DNA of 64,000 nucleotides from the NCBI RefSeq assembly GCF_002188465.1, contig NZ_NINW01000040.1, positions 29,648 to 93,647 on the forward strand, written 5' to 3'. Made by a program: the position numbers and the translations under genes. The notes under the pieces are model-generated. The model was not told the origin of the DNA. It searched no databases and was given only the letters and a program-made list of their open reading frames with translations. This document shows positions 44,892 through 54,935 of this stretch, piece by piece (positions within the stretch are counted from its first letter, which is position 1; each line of letters starts with the position of its first letter). This DNA is from Pigmentiphaga sp. NML080357 (lineage in GTDB: Bacteria; Pseudomonadota; Gammaproteobacteria; Burkholderiales; Burkholderiaceae_B).

Positions 44892-45533
44892 TCAGACGTC
44901 GAAGAACACCGTTTCCTTGCCGCCGTCGGGCGTGTCCTGGATACGGATGTCGAAGCGATAGACCACCTTGCCGTCGCGCTCCTCGCGCTTGGCGATCAGC
45001 GTGTCGCGGCGGATTTCCCACTCGATGCCGTTGATGATGGGATCCTTGGCGTTGGCCTCCTTCTCGTCCTCGAAGTAGACGCGGGTATGCAGGCCGATGT
45101 TGATGCCGCGCGCGAACAGGATCAGGCAGATGTGCGGAGCCTGCATCGTGCCGGGCTTGGCGCCGGGCACGGGGCCGGGCTTGATCGTTTCGAAGCTGTA
45201 GAAGCCTGTGTCGAAGTCGGCGCCGGTGCGGCCCCAGCCGCGGAAAGCCGGATCGATGGGCTTGTCCTGCGTGTCGGCGGGATGGGCGTACTTGCCGGCG
45301 GCGTTGGCCTGCCAGATCTCGACGAGCACGTCGCGCAGCACGGTGCCGCTGCCGTCGTACACCTGGCCTTCGAGGCGGATGCGCTCGCCCTTGGTCTCGG
45401 GCTTGACCAGGTTGTTGTCGAAGTTGTTCTCGAAGATGTCGAAGCCCGCCTGCTTGGGGGCGAGGCCGATGTGCACGTACGGGCCGCCGGTTTGCGAGGC
45501 GGTTTCAGGAAGAAAGGTGATTTGGGTGCTCAT
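44892..45533 (-). CDS. pcaG: Protocatechuate 3,4-dioxygenase alpha subunit
   Basis: A 213-residue subunit of the intradiol dioxygenase that opens protocatechuate to beta-carboxy-cis,cis-muconate. The family opening LPETASQTGGPYVHIGL and VEIWQANAAGKYAHP are present, while the alpha subunit lacks a full iron ligand set as expected. It starts 14 bp after pcaH. A Rho-independent terminator follows. The other pca genes (B, C, D, I, J) are not in the window. Confidence 0.96.
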   Translation of the reverse strand: MSTQITFLPETASQTGGPYVHIGLAPKQAGFDIFENNFDNNLVKPETKGERIRLEGQVYDGSGTVLRDVLVEIWQANAAGKYAHPADTQDKPIDPAFRGWGRTGADFDTGFYSFETIKPGPVPGAKPGTMQAPHICLILFARGINIGLHTRVYFEDEKEANAKDPIINGIEWEIRRDTLIAKREERDGKVVYRFDIRIQDTPDGGKETVFFDV

Positions 45534-45547
45534 GGTCCTGCCCTCGA

Positions 45548-46402
<855 letters not shown>

Positions 46403-47350
46403 TCAGGCCGGATCCCAGCCCAAATGCTCGCAGGCCGCGCGCCACCGTACCGCCACCTCGCGAACGGTGTCGGCCATGTCTCCGGCCAGCGGGCGGCTGG
46501 CGCCGGGCTGCGCCTGGGTGAACAGGCCCACCGCCTCGGTGGCCGCGCCCGGCACGCGTCGCGCCACCAGCACGCCGTTCTCGACGTCTTGCTTGACCGT
46601 GCTGAGCGAGGCGAACCACAGGGCGTCGCTGTGCAGGGCCAGGTTGCGGGCCAGCGGGACGGCCAGGGTTTCCAGCCGGTCATGGCTGGCAGTGGGGCGC
46701 ATTTGGCCCAGGAAGCTGTCGGCGGCCTGGTAGATGCTGGTTCCGGGCAAGGGCAGGATCACGGGATGCGCCAGTTCCTGCCACGCCTGCCATTCGGTGC
46801 GCGCCAGCGGGTGCCGCGGCCGCATCGCGACCACCAGCGGTTCGCTCCACAGCGGCTCGAAACGCAGTTCGAGCATGTGGTCGGGTTCCGCCAGCCGGCC
46901 GACCACCACGTCGAGTTCTCCCTGGCGCAGGCGGGTCAGCAATTCCGGGTTGAGGCCGGTCTCCATGCGGACCGGCCCATGCCGCCCCCGCGCGCGCCAG
47001 CCGTGGAGGATTTCCTGCGGCAGGTCCACGGCCAGCGACGGCAGCACACCCAGCTTGACCGCGTCGCCTTCGGGATCGCGCGCTTCGCCCAGCGCCATCT
47101 CCAGCGCCATGACGCCCTGGCGGGCGTGCTGGACGAAAGCCATGCCGGCCGGGGTCAGCGCCACGCCGTGGCGTTGGCGCACGACCAGCGGCTTGCCGAC
47201 GATCTCCTCCAGTTCCTTGATGATCTTGCTGACCGCCGGCTGGGTGATGGACAGGAATTCCGCCGCGGCGCGCATGTTGCCGTGCTGCGCGGTGGCGAGC
47301 AGGCAGCGGATGTGTTGCAGGCGGATGCGGTTGAGCTGCGGCGAGGACAT
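46403..47350 (-). CDS. pcaQ: LysR family regulator, probable pca operon activator
   Basis: A 315-residue LTTR. The HTH (RIRLQHIRCLLATAQHGNMR, then LSITQPAVSKIIKELEEIVGKPLVVR) and the C-terminal GLFTQAQPGASRPLAGDMADTVREVA match the PcaQ group that activates pcaHG in response to beta-carboxymuconate. Here it lies directly upstream of pcaH on the same strand (123 bp gap) rather than divergent. The name is given from domain type plus position and is not proven. Confidence 0.75.
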   Translation of the reverse strand: MSSPQLNRIRLQHIRCLLATAQHGNMRAAAEFLSITQPAVSKIIKELEEIVGKPLVVRQRHGVALTPAGMAFVQHARQGVMALEMALGEARDPEGDAVKLGVLPSLAVDLPQEILHGWRARGRHGPVRMETGLNPELLTRLRQGELDVVVGRLAEPDHMLELRFEPLWSEPLVVAMRPRHPLARTEWQAWQELAHPVILPLPGTSIYQAADSFLGQMRPTASHDRLETLAVPLARNLALHSDALWFASLSTVKQDVENGVLVARRVPGAATEAVGLFTQAQPGASRPLAGDMADTVREVAVRWRAACEHLGWDPA

Positions 47351-47449
47351 GCGGCTGGACGGACGCTAAAGCCGTGATGGTACGGCCATCGGGGATCGGC
47401 CGCCAGGAGAGGCGGGGCATCCGCCCTGCGCGCATGCGGCCAGCGCGCC

Positions 47450-48415
47450 TTACTGCAGGCGTATGCCGAGTTCCTTGACCAGCGGTTCCATGTTCCGGCG
47501 GTCTTTGCGTATCGTCTCCGCCAACTGGGCGGGCGTATCGGCCACCGGCACCTGTCCCAGCATTTCCATCTGCTTCTGCATCGCCGGGCTCGCCAGGATG
47601 GCGGCGATGTCGCGCTGGATCTTGGCGATGATCTCGTCCGGCGTGCCCGTGCGCGCCATCAGGCTGAACCAGGGTTCGGTGGAGAATCCCTTCAGGCCGG
47701 ATTCGTCCAGCGTGGGGACGTCGGGCAGGCCGCCGAAGCGCTGCGCGCTGGTGATGGCCAGCGCCCGCAGCCGGCCGCTGTCGATCAGGCCCTTGGCGCT
47801 GGACGGCGCGTCGAACGAGATGTCCAGTATGCCGCCCAGCAAGTCGCCCTGGGTCTTGCCGGCCGACGAGGACGGCGCATAGAGGGCCTTCACGCCGGCC
47901 CGCCGCGCGATCTGTTCCCAGGCGAGGTGAAAGCCCGTCCCGATGGAGTAGGAGCCCAGCTTCAGCTCGCGCGACCGGGCGGCCTCGATGAAGTCCTGCC
48001 AGGTCTTGAACGGACTGTCCTTGGGGACCAGGAAAATGAAAGGGGTGCGGGCGATCGTGGTGATGGGCGCCAGGTCCTTCTGCGGGTCGTACGGCATCTT
48101 GTCCACGGCGAAGGGCACGATGGTCATCGTGGCGGCCAGCATCGTGCCGAGCACGTAACCGTCGGGAGGCGAGGCGGCCACGGCCGCCCCGGTGATCATG
48201 CCGGAGGCGCCGGCCTTGTTCTCGATGACGACGGGCTGGCCCCATTTCCTGGACAATTCGGTGGCCAGCAGCCGCATGGTGACGTCGACCGGGCCGCCCG
48301 GCGTATTGGGTACCACGATCTTGACGGGCTTGTCGGGGTAAGCGGCCAGGGCCGGGCCGGCCGCCAGCAGCGCCAGTGCGAGGAGGGCATGCTTGAGAGG
48401 GGGAGTCATGAACAT
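47450..48415 (-). CDS. Bug/TctC family periplasmic solute-binding protein
   Basis: A 321-residue receptor; signal peptide to about residue 24 (AGPALA/A). Ligand loop VPNTPGGPVDVTMR, with Asn-Thr preceding the PGG. Second lobe less typical (YAPSSSAGKTQGDLLGGILDI in place of the YKG motif). Starts at ATG 48415 or the ATG two codons later. It follows a carboxylesterase by 21 bp, so it belongs to the LysR-esterase-Bug set upstream rather than to pcaQ downstream. Confidence 0.9.
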   Translation of the reverse strand: MFMTPPLKHALLALALLAAGPALAAYPDKPVKIVVPNTPGGPVDVTMRLLATELSRKWGQPVVIENKAGASGMITGAAVAASPPDGYVLGTMLAATMTIVPFAVDKMPYDPQKDLAPITTIARTPFIFLVPKDSPFKTWQDFIEAARSRELKLGSYSIGTGFHLAWEQIARRAGVKALYAPSSSAGKTQGDLLGGILDISFDAPSSAKGLIDSGRLRALAITSAQRFGGLPDVPTLDESGLKGFSTEPWFSLMARTGTPDEIIAKIQRDIAAILASPAMQKQMEMLGQVPVADTPAQLAETIRKDRRNMEPLVKELGIRLQ

Positions 48416-48436
48416 GGCATCCTGTTTCTGAAGGGA

Positions 48437-49711
48437 TCAATCGAGGCTTTGCATGGCGGGCGCCGCGTCCCAGCCGGGCGCTTCGCCGCGGATGAAGCGC
48501 AGCCATGCCGCACGCATGCGGGCGGAGAGGTCGCGCAAGCGGCCCGGATCGGCTCCTGCCAGCATCGGCGCGGAAGCGAAGGCGTCCAGCGTGCCGAAGA
48601 CCATGGGCAGTTCCATGCAATGGCAGGCGCCGAAGCGCGCGGTCGGCGCGAAGTCGACGCGATACAGCCAGGCCTGGCGGCCCGCCCGGCGGGCGTCGCC
48701 GGCCCACAGGCGGGACCTGGCGCCGAAGACGGCCTCGCCCGCCGCGCGGCTGTCTTCATCGGTGCCATAGCCGGGGAAGGCCGCCATCTCGTCGCGCGTG
48801 GTGCCTATCAACACATCGCAGGCTCCGGCCCATTCCGCCATGCGGGCATTCGCATCGCCCGGCAGCACCTCGCCGTCCGCGACCACCGTGAACAGCGGCC
48901 CGGCATAGGTGCCCGCCGACAATGCCGCCTGGAGGGCCGGCGCCTGCTGGGCGGCCAGCAGCCTGTCCATGGGCAGCCCCCGCAGCGTGTCGACATCGGA
49001 GGCGCCGGCGGCTTCGAGGAAGAGGGCGCCGAGCGCGTGCGCGTCTTCCAGGCTGCGGAATCCGCGGCCCAGCGCGCCGCTTTGCAGGATGGCGCGCCGG
49101 AACCGCGGCTTGCGTCCGCAGAGCGCGGCGATACAGGTGGCGCCGGCCGACTGCCCCATGGCCGTGATGCGGTCGGGATCGCCACCGAATGCGTCGATGT
49201 GCCGAACCACCCAGTCGATGGCCGCTTCCTGGTCCAGCAGCCCGAGGTTGGCGGTCAGGCCGGGCAAACACAGCCAGCCCGGCGCGCCCAGGCGGTAGTT
49301 GATCGCCACCACCACCACGTCGCCTTCTTCGGCCAGCCGGGCGCCGTCATACCAGGGCAGCGCGCCGGCGCCGCTTTGCCAGGCTCCGCCATGTATCCAG
49401 ACCACGACCGGCCGCCGGGCGCGGTCGGCCGCGGGCGTCCAGATCGTCAGGTGCAGGCAGTCCTCGGATTGCGTGCCTTCCAGGTCGCCCATCGCATCGC
49501 GCAGGCGTGCCGGCAACTGAGGCGCGATCGTGCCCGGTCCGGGCGCGGTGGCATCGATCAGCCCGCGCGGTGGAACGGGCTGGGGCGGTTGGAAACGCAG
49601 CGCGCCTACCGGCGGACACGCATAGGGGATGGCGCCGAAGCGGCTGACGGCCCGGCCGCGCGTGCCGCGCACCGTGCCTTGCGAGAGACGAACGTCGACC
49701 GTGGCGGCCAT
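48437..49711 (-). CDS. Type B carboxylesterase (para-nitrobenzyl esterase-like)
   Basis: A 424-residue serine esterase. The family opening GTVRGTRGRAVSRFGAIPYA, the second signature EDCLHLTIWTP, the oxyanion loop IHGGAWQSGAGA, and the nucleophile elbow GQSAGATCIAAL are present; the likely catalytic His is in GACHCMELPMVFG. Shorter than most of the family (about 500), with a compact C-terminal part. No signal peptide. Start at 49709-49711 with GCAGGA nearby. Lies 82 bp after a LysR gene and before a Bug gene. Confidence 0.9.
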   Translation of the reverse strand: MAATVDVRLSQGTVRGTRGRAVSRFGAIPYACPPVGALRFQPPQPVPPRGLIDATAPGPGTIAPQLPARLRDAMGDLEGTQSEDCLHLTIWTPAADRARRPVVVWIHGGAWQSGAGALPWYDGARLAEEGDVVVVAINYRLGAPGWLCLPGLTANLGLLDQEAAIDWVVRHIDAFGGDPDRITAMGQSAGATCIAALCGRKPRFRRAILQSGALGRGFRSLEDAHALGALFLEAAGASDVDTLRGLPMDRLLAAQQAPALQAALSAGTYAGPLFTVVADGEVLPGDANARMAEWAGACDVLIGTTRDEMAAFPGYGTDEDSRAAGEAVFGARSRLWAGDARRAGRQAWLYRVDFAPTARFGACHCMELPMVFGTLDAFASAPMLAGADPGRLRDLSARMRAAWLRFIRGEAPGWDAAPAMQSLD

Positions 49712-49793
49712 GTCCTGCGGACTCCTCTTCGGGATGGAAGCAGGAATCTTAGTGACGATGGCCGGCGTGCGGGTATGAAGGATTCGGGCGAAG

Positions 49794-50759
49794 CTATGCG
49801 GAAAGCGCAAGCCCGCCGCCGGCCGCTTCCTCGCCGAATGACAGGTTCGCGCCGGCCACCACGCCCGCCAGCGCGTCGGCGAACGCGCGCATGGACCGCG
49901 TGCTGTGCCGGTCCTTGCGCCATATCGCCGCCATGGGAGCCGGCAGCAGCCCGAGCGCGACGGGCAGCACGCATACCTCGCCGCGTGCCTGCATCACCGC
50001 GGCCACGCAGCCCGGCAGCATCCACAGGTGCCTGCCGTCGCGTATGAGTTCGCGGCCGAATTCGAGCGACAGCGCGCCCAGTGTGGCGGGCAGCGGCAGT
50101 CCGGCCTGCGCGAGATTGGTTTCCAGTTCGCGCTGGATGCGGCTGCCCGGCATCGCGGTGATCCACGGATAGGCAATGCAGTCGGCCAGCGTGGCGCGGC
50201 CTTGCGCCAGCGGATGATGCGTCGCGCAGGTGAGCGCGACGGGATCGCTGATGATGGGGTCGGCGCGATAGATGTCCCGGTTCATCGTCGGGCGCGCCCG
50301 GCTCACGAAGATATCGAGCGCACCGCTGTCCAGGTCGGTGATCAGGTCTTCGTGGGTGCCGATGGTGATGGTCAGGGCGATGTCGGGATGGCGTTCGCGG
50401 AACAGCCGCGCCGCCTCGGTCAGCGGCCACCCGGAGAACAGCGAGAAGCAGCCCACCACCAGGCTGCCTTGCTCGCCGCGTCCCACCGCCGCCAGGTCCA
50501 CCTCGGCCTTGCGCAGGTCGCCCAGCAGCACCCGGCTGTGCCGGCACATGGCTTCGCCCAGCGGCGTGCACATCATGCCCTTGCCCGTGCGCTCGTACAG
50601 CCGGCCGCCCAGCAGCTCCTCGATCTCTGTCAGCGCGCGCGACAACGCAGACTGCGTGCTGTGCAGCTGCTTGGCCGCCTTCGAAAGGTTGCCGGAATCG
50701 GCAATCGCCAGAACGATCTCGAGGTGCCGGATCTTGAGTTTGCCGTGAAAAGGGGTCAT
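49794..50759 (-). CDS. LysR family transcriptional regulator
   Basis: A 321-residue LTTR with HTH IRHLEIVLAIADSGNLSKAA, then LHSTQSALSRALTEIEELLGGRLYER, of the GbpR/CbbR-like branch. Co-oriented with the esterase and Bug genes downstream, so it may be the first gene of that operon or an independent regulator of it. The 100-bp region upstream (50760-50859) separates it from the glucose dehydrogenase gene; no clear operator was seen there. Confidence 0.9.
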   Translation of the reverse strand: MTPFHGKLKIRHLEIVLAIADSGNLSKAAKQLHSTQSALSRALTEIEELLGGRLYERTGKGMMCTPLGEAMCRHSRVLLGDLRKAEVDLAAVGRGEQGSLVVGCFSLFSGWPLTEAARLFRERHPDIALTITIGTHEDLITDLDSGALDIFVSRARPTMNRDIYRADPIISDPVALTCATHHPLAQGRATLADCIAYPWITAMPGSRIQRELETNLAQAGLPLPATLGALSLEFGRELIRDGRHLWMLPGCVAAVMQARGEVCVLPVALGLLPAPMAAIWRKDRHSTRSMRAFADALAGVVAGANLSFGEEAAGGGLALSA

Positions 50760-50859
50760 GTGCGTCGAGCCCGGAAAAAGCCCGGCGACGAGCCGCGCTC
50801 CAGAAGCGCAGTCTAACGCGGGGCGTCCGGGCGCGATCGTGCGGAAATCCCTCGCAGGC

Positions 50860-53232
50860 TCAACCTCCCTTCGGCAGCGCGTATGCGATCACGTAGTCGC
50901 CCCGGTCCGGGGACTGCCGCGCGCCGCCGGCCGACACCACGACGAACTGCCGCCCGCTCTCGGGCGAGACGTACGTCATGGGCGTGGCTTGCGCGCCCAC
51001 CGGCAGCCGGCCCTTCCACAACTCCTTGCCGGTATAGAGATCGAGCGCCCGCAGATAGTAGTCCTGCGTCCCGGCGTAGAAGATCAGCCCCGAGGCGGTG
51101 GTGAGCGGACCGCCCAGCGTCGGCATGCCGATCGGGATCTGCAGGCCGGTCTTGATGCCCAGCGGGCCCGTGTCCTGCAGGGTGCTCATCGGCGCCTGCC
51201 AGACGATCTTGCGCGTCTTCAGGTCGATCGCCGTCATGGTGCCGTAGGGCGGCGCGTGGCACGGCACGCCCAGCGGCGACATGAAGCCGTTCTTGGAGAT
51301 GCCGTAGGGCGTGCCTTCCTGCGGCGCGTAGCCCTCGTGGACCGAGGCCGCCTTGGAGGCGTCCGGGGTTTCCTCGCGCGGGATGAGGCGCGCCCACTGC
51401 GGCATGCGGATGTCGTTGACGACCAGATAGTCGGCAGTGGGCACCACCGACAAGCCGCCCCAGTTCATGCCGCCGTAGTAGCCGGGGAAGATCAGCGTGC
51501 GGCGATCGTTCCTGAGGGGAGTGAAATCGCCTTCGTAGCGCATCTTGCGGAACTCGATGCGGCACCAGAGCTGGTCGAAGAAGGTAGCACCCCACATGCT
51601 GGCCTCGGTGAAGGGCTGGGTGCCTATGCCAGGCATGCCGACCGAATACGGCTGGGTGGGCGAGGTCCAGTCGCCCTCCTGCGCGCCTTGCGGCACCGGC
51701 ACCTCCTTGACGTCGGCCAGCGGGGTGCCGTCGCGCCGGTCGAGCAGGAAGATCTGGCCGCGCTTGGTGCCCTGGATCAGTGCCGGCACCGTGCCGCCCT
51801 TGCCGTCCGGCAGGTCGTACAGCGTGGGCGGGGTGCCCACGTCGTAATCCCACAGGTCGTGATGGGTGGTCTGGAACTTCCAGCGTTCGCGGCCGGTTTC
51901 GATGTCCAGGGCGACGACGGACGAGGCGTATTCCTCGGCGGCCCTGGTGCGGTGCGCGCCCCAGAAGTCGGGCGGGGCATTGCCCGTGGGAAGGTACAGG
52001 AGGCCGAGCTTGTCGTCGTAGGCAGGCGTGGACCAGACGTTGGGGGTGCCGCGGGTGTAGGACTTGCCTTCGGGCGGCAGCCTGGTCGTGTCAGGATTGC
52101 CGAGGTCCCAGGCCCATACGAGTTCGCCGGTGGTGGCGCTGAAGGCGCGCACCGCGCCGGAGGGTTCGTCCACCGACCGGTTGTCGTAGACCCAACCTCC
52201 TATGATGATGAGGTTGCGCGCGACGGTGGGCGCCGAGGTCTGGAAGTAATAGCCGGGCTTGACCTCTCCCATGCCCGCTTTCAGGTCCACGGTGCCGTTG
52301 TCGCCGAATGCCGCGCAAGGCCGGCCGGTCTTCGCGTCGAGTTCGATCAGGCGGGCGTCGATGGTGCTCAGCACGATGCGATGCCGGCATGCGGCATCGG
52401 GCGCGGCGCTGCCCGCCGATGCGCCGGCATCGTAGTAGCCGACGCCGCGGCAGCGTTGCCAGACGGGCGAACTGGCCTTGGGATCGAATTTCCAGCGCTG
52501 TTCGCCGGTTTCCGCGTTCAGTGCGAAAACCTGGTTGTGCGGCGTGCAGACGTACACCGTGTCGCCGATCTGGATGGGCGTGTTCTGGTCCTCGGCGCCG
52601 TTGATCGCCGGTTCGCCGGTACGGAAGGTCCAGGCGACCTGGAGGTTGCCGACGTTGCTCTTGTCTATCTGCGTGAAAGGCGCGTAGCGCGTGCCGGCCT
52701 GGTCGCGGCCGTAGTATTGCCAGTCGCCTCCGGCGGCGGCCGCCGGGACGGCGGTGGGCGGGTCGCCCGCCGCACGTACGGGGAAGTGCGGCCGGAACAT
52801 GAGTACGCCGAAACCTACGAGCACGAGGGCGAACAGCGCCGCGAGCGAGAATGCCGCGGCGTTGCCGCCTGTCTCGCCTTCGACGCGCAGCAACGGATGG
52901 AGCAGGGCGGCCACGAAGGCAAGCACGATGACGCCGACCAGGCGCGGCACCAATTGCCAGAAGTCGAGCCCGACTTCCCAGAAGGACCACAGCAACGTGC
53001 CGATGAAGACCAGGCCGTACAACCAGGCGCCGGCGCGCGAACCTTGGGCATAGAGCAGGCCGGCGAGGGCGAGGCCCGTGCCGGCGATGAGGTAGTACCA
53101 CGATCCGCCCAGCGAGATCAGGCGCACGCCGCCGACGCCGAGCGCCAGGCCGATCAGAATGAGGACGATGCCGAATACGAGGAGTGGAATGCTGACCCTC
53201 CGGCGCGGAGGGGCGACTGCAGGGGCGGTCAT
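50860..53232 (-). CDS. gcd: Membrane-bound PQQ-dependent glucose dehydrogenase
   Basis: A 790-residue quinoprotein. Five TM helices span about residues 12-140 (SIPLLVFGIVLILIGLALGV first), then an eight-bladed propeller in the periplasm. Propeller motifs: WQYYGRDQAGTRYAPFTQI, WTFRTGEPAINGAEDQNTP, HHDLWDYDVGTPPTLYDL, and GGPLTTASGLIFYAGTQD. It oxidises glucose or other aldoses to the lactone and passes electrons to ubiquinone. Starts at the ATG of 53230-53232 with GGGAG upstream. PQQ synthesis genes are not in the window. Confidence 0.95.
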   Translation of the reverse strand: MTAPAVAPPRRRVSIPLLVFGIVLILIGLALGVGGVRLISLGGSWYYLIAGTGLALAGLLYAQGSRAGAWLYGLVFIGTLLWSFWEVGLDFWQLVPRLVGVIVLAFVAALLHPLLRVEGETGGNAAAFSLAALFALVLVGFGVLMFRPHFPVRAAGDPPTAVPAAAAGGDWQYYGRDQAGTRYAPFTQIDKSNVGNLQVAWTFRTGEPAINGAEDQNTPIQIGDTVYVCTPHNQVFALNAETGEQRWKFDPKASSPVWQRCRGVGYYDAGASAGSAAPDAACRHRIVLSTIDARLIELDAKTGRPCAAFGDNGTVDLKAGMGEVKPGYYFQTSAPTVARNLIIIGGWVYDNRSVDEPSGAVRAFSATTGELVWAWDLGNPDTTRLPPEGKSYTRGTPNVWSTPAYDDKLGLLYLPTGNAPPDFWGAHRTRAAEEYASSVVALDIETGRERWKFQTTHHDLWDYDVGTPPTLYDLPDGKGGTVPALIQGTKRGQIFLLDRRDGTPLADVKEVPVPQGAQEGDWTSPTQPYSVGMPGIGTQPFTEASMWGATFFDQLWCRIEFRKMRYEGDFTPLRNDRRTLIFPGYYGGMNWGGLSVVPTADYLVVNDIRMPQWARLIPREETPDASKAASVHEGYAPQEGTPYGISKNGFMSPLGVPCHAPPYGTMTAIDLKTRKIVWQAPMSTLQDTGPLGIKTGLQIPIGMPTLGGPLTTASGLIFYAGTQDYYLRALDLYTGKELWKGRLPVGAQATPMTYVSPESGRQFVVVSAGGARQSPDRGDYVIAYALPKGG

Positions 53233-53346
53233 GAGGATCTCCCGGGAATGGGCCTTCCGCGAGCGCAAAGCGCGTTGCATGACTCGTGCGTTGCCGCCCG
53301 GCCAGGGAGCGGCGCTTGCCGCGGCGTGGGACCGCCGCTGGCATCT

Positions 53347-53365
53347 TTATGTAGACAAAACATAA
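53347..53365. promoter_or_regulatory. TTATGT-N7-ACATAA dyad upstream of gcd and the exporter gene
   Basis: A perfect 6-bp inverted repeat with a 7-bp spacer at 53347-53365, 115 bp upstream of gcd and 119 bp upstream of the divergent exporter. Size and AT content fit a TetR/GntR-type site, but no such regulator is nearby. Confidence 0.4.
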
Positions 53366-53483
53366 CCTTTTGGCGAGTAACCGTGTGTGACGCTACGTTT
53401 TTTTGCGCTGAAGAATGAGGGTTTTCCCTTAATTGACCGGGCAAAACAGGTAGAATATCGGGCCTTTTTCGACAGGTCTCTTC

Positions 53484-54689
53484 ATGTCCCGACATGCCCT
53501 GACCATCGTGCTGGCGCTGCTGACCATGGTCGGACCGCTGGGCATCGATGCCTATCTGCCGTCCTTCCACGCCATCGGAACGAGCCTGGATGCCTCCCCG
53601 ATGGCGGTCCAGCAGACCTTGAGTCTCTACATCGCCGGAATGAGCGTCATGACGCTGTTCTACGGCACGCTGTCGGATTCGTTCGGCCGCCGGCCGGTCA
53701 TGCTCGTGTCGCTGGTGCTGTTCACCGTGACTTCCGTCCTCGCGGCGCTGTCGGTCAGCATAGGCATGCTCGTTGCCGTCCGTGTGCTGCAGGGCTTGTG
53801 CGCCGGCGCCGGCATGGTCATCGCGCGCGCGATCGTGCAGGACAAGTTCCATGGAGGCGAAGCCCAGCGCATGATGGCGATGATCACCATGGTGTTCGGC
53901 GTGGCGCCGGCCCTGGCGCCGGTGGTCGGCGGATGGCTGCAGGCGGCGTTGGGGTGGCGCTCGGTGTTCTGGGCCCTGGCGCTGTTCGGCGCCGGGCTGT
54001 GGATCACCGGCCGCGCCGTGCTGCAAGAGACGCTGCCGCCGGAAAAGCGCACGTCGTTCGACCTGCGCAGCATCACCGCCAACTACCGGCGCTCGATCGC
54101 CAGCCCCCGCTTCATGCTGATGTCAGCCGGCATCGGGCTGGCCTTCTGCGGCCTGCCGCTTTATGTAGGATCGGCGGCCGCCTACATCATGGACATCCTG
54201 CATCTGCCCGAGACGGCGTTCGGCTGGCTGTTCGTGCCCATGGTGAGCGGCCTCATGCTCGGATCGGCGGTGGCGGGCCGCTTCGCGCACCGCATCCCGG
54301 CCGAGCGGATGGTGCGCATGGGTTTCATCGTGATGGGACTGGGCGTGGCGCTTTCCGTCGTCTACACCAGCCTGTTCGTGCCGGCCGTGCCGTATGCGGT
54401 GCTGCCGTTCATGCTCTACACCTTCGGCCTGTCGCTGGCCTCGCCCAGCATGACGGTGATCGCGCTCAGCATCTTCCCCGAGATGCGGGGGTTGGCGGCC
54501 TCCATGCAGGGGTTCGTCCAGATGGCGCTGTTCGCGCTGGTGTCGGGGCTCGTCGCGCCGCTGGTATTCGATCGCGCCGTGAGCCTGGCCTGGACCCATG
54601 CCATCCTGCTGGTGGCCGGCATCGGCTTCTGGGAAGCGGGCAGCCGGGTCAGGGCGAAGGTCCAGGCAGGGCCTGCCGGTCCGCGCTAG
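53484..54689 (+). CDS. Bcr/CflA family multidrug efflux MFS transporter
   Basis: A 401-residue transporter with 12 predicted TM helices. TM1 is followed by GPLGIDAYLPSFHAIGTSL, diagnostic of the Bcr/CflA/CmlA (DHA1) group; motif A reads GTLSDSFGRRPVMLVSL at about 62-78, and FGVAPALAPVVGGWL is motif C. It expels drugs by proton antiport. Divergent from gcd with a possible operator between. A decay zone follows it. Confidence 0.93.
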   Translation: MSRHALTIVLALLTMVGPLGIDAYLPSFHAIGTSLDASPMAVQQTLSLYIAGMSVMTLFYGTLSDSFGRRPVMLVSLVLFTVTSVLAALSVSIGMLVAVRVLQGLCAGAGMVIARAIVQDKFHGGEAQRMMAMITMVFGVAPALAPVVGGWLQAALGWRSVFWALALFGAGLWITGRAVLQETLPPEKRTSFDLRSITANYRRSIASPRFMLMSAGIGLAFCGLPLYVGSAAAYIMDILHLPETAFGWLFVPMVSGLMLGSAVAGRFAHRIPAERMVRMGFIVMGLGVALSVVYTSLFVPAVPYAVLPFMLYTFGLSLASPSMTVIALSIFPEMRGLAASMQGFVQMALFALVSGLVAPLVFDRAVSLAWTHAILLVAGIGFWEAGSRVRAKVQAGPAGPR

Positions 54690-54725
54690 CCGTCACCGGC
54701 GTATTTTCCCAGGCGCGCCGTCCGT

Positions 54726-54830
54726 TCACACCTGCCGGCGAAGCACGTCGAGAAAGCTGCCGGCGGCGGCCGACAGGGAGCGGCCGCTGCGCGTGAGTAT
54801 GCCCATTTCCCGCTCCAGGGCGCGCTGGGC
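54726..54830 (-). pseudogene. LysR-family regulator remnant (C-terminus only)
   Basis: The minus frame ending at TGA 54726-54728 reads ALEREMGILTRSGRSLSAAA then GSFLDVLRRQV, the typical end of a LysR effector domain. Upstream in this frame no LysR sequence continues; the sequence joins another fragment at about 54830. So only about 35 codons of the gene survive. Confidence 0.65.
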
Positions 54831-54914
54831 GGCGGGGTGACGATTTCGCTGGCACGCGACGCGCACGGCAAAAGCCTGTCATACCTGATGCTGGACATCG
54901 ACCTGCCTGCGTGA
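54822..54914 (+). pseudogene. Short coding remnant of unknown gene
   Basis: The plus frame ending at TGA 54912-54914 reads GGGVTISLARDAHGKSLSYL then MLDIDLPA, which looks like the end of a folded domain (possibly a Cache/PAS-like sensor) but has no start and is only about 30 codons. It abuts the LysR remnant on the other strand, indicating a deletion junction. The assignment of a domain is a guess. Confidence 0.4.
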
Positions 54915-54935
54915 GGGCGCCCATGCGGCGGAAGG

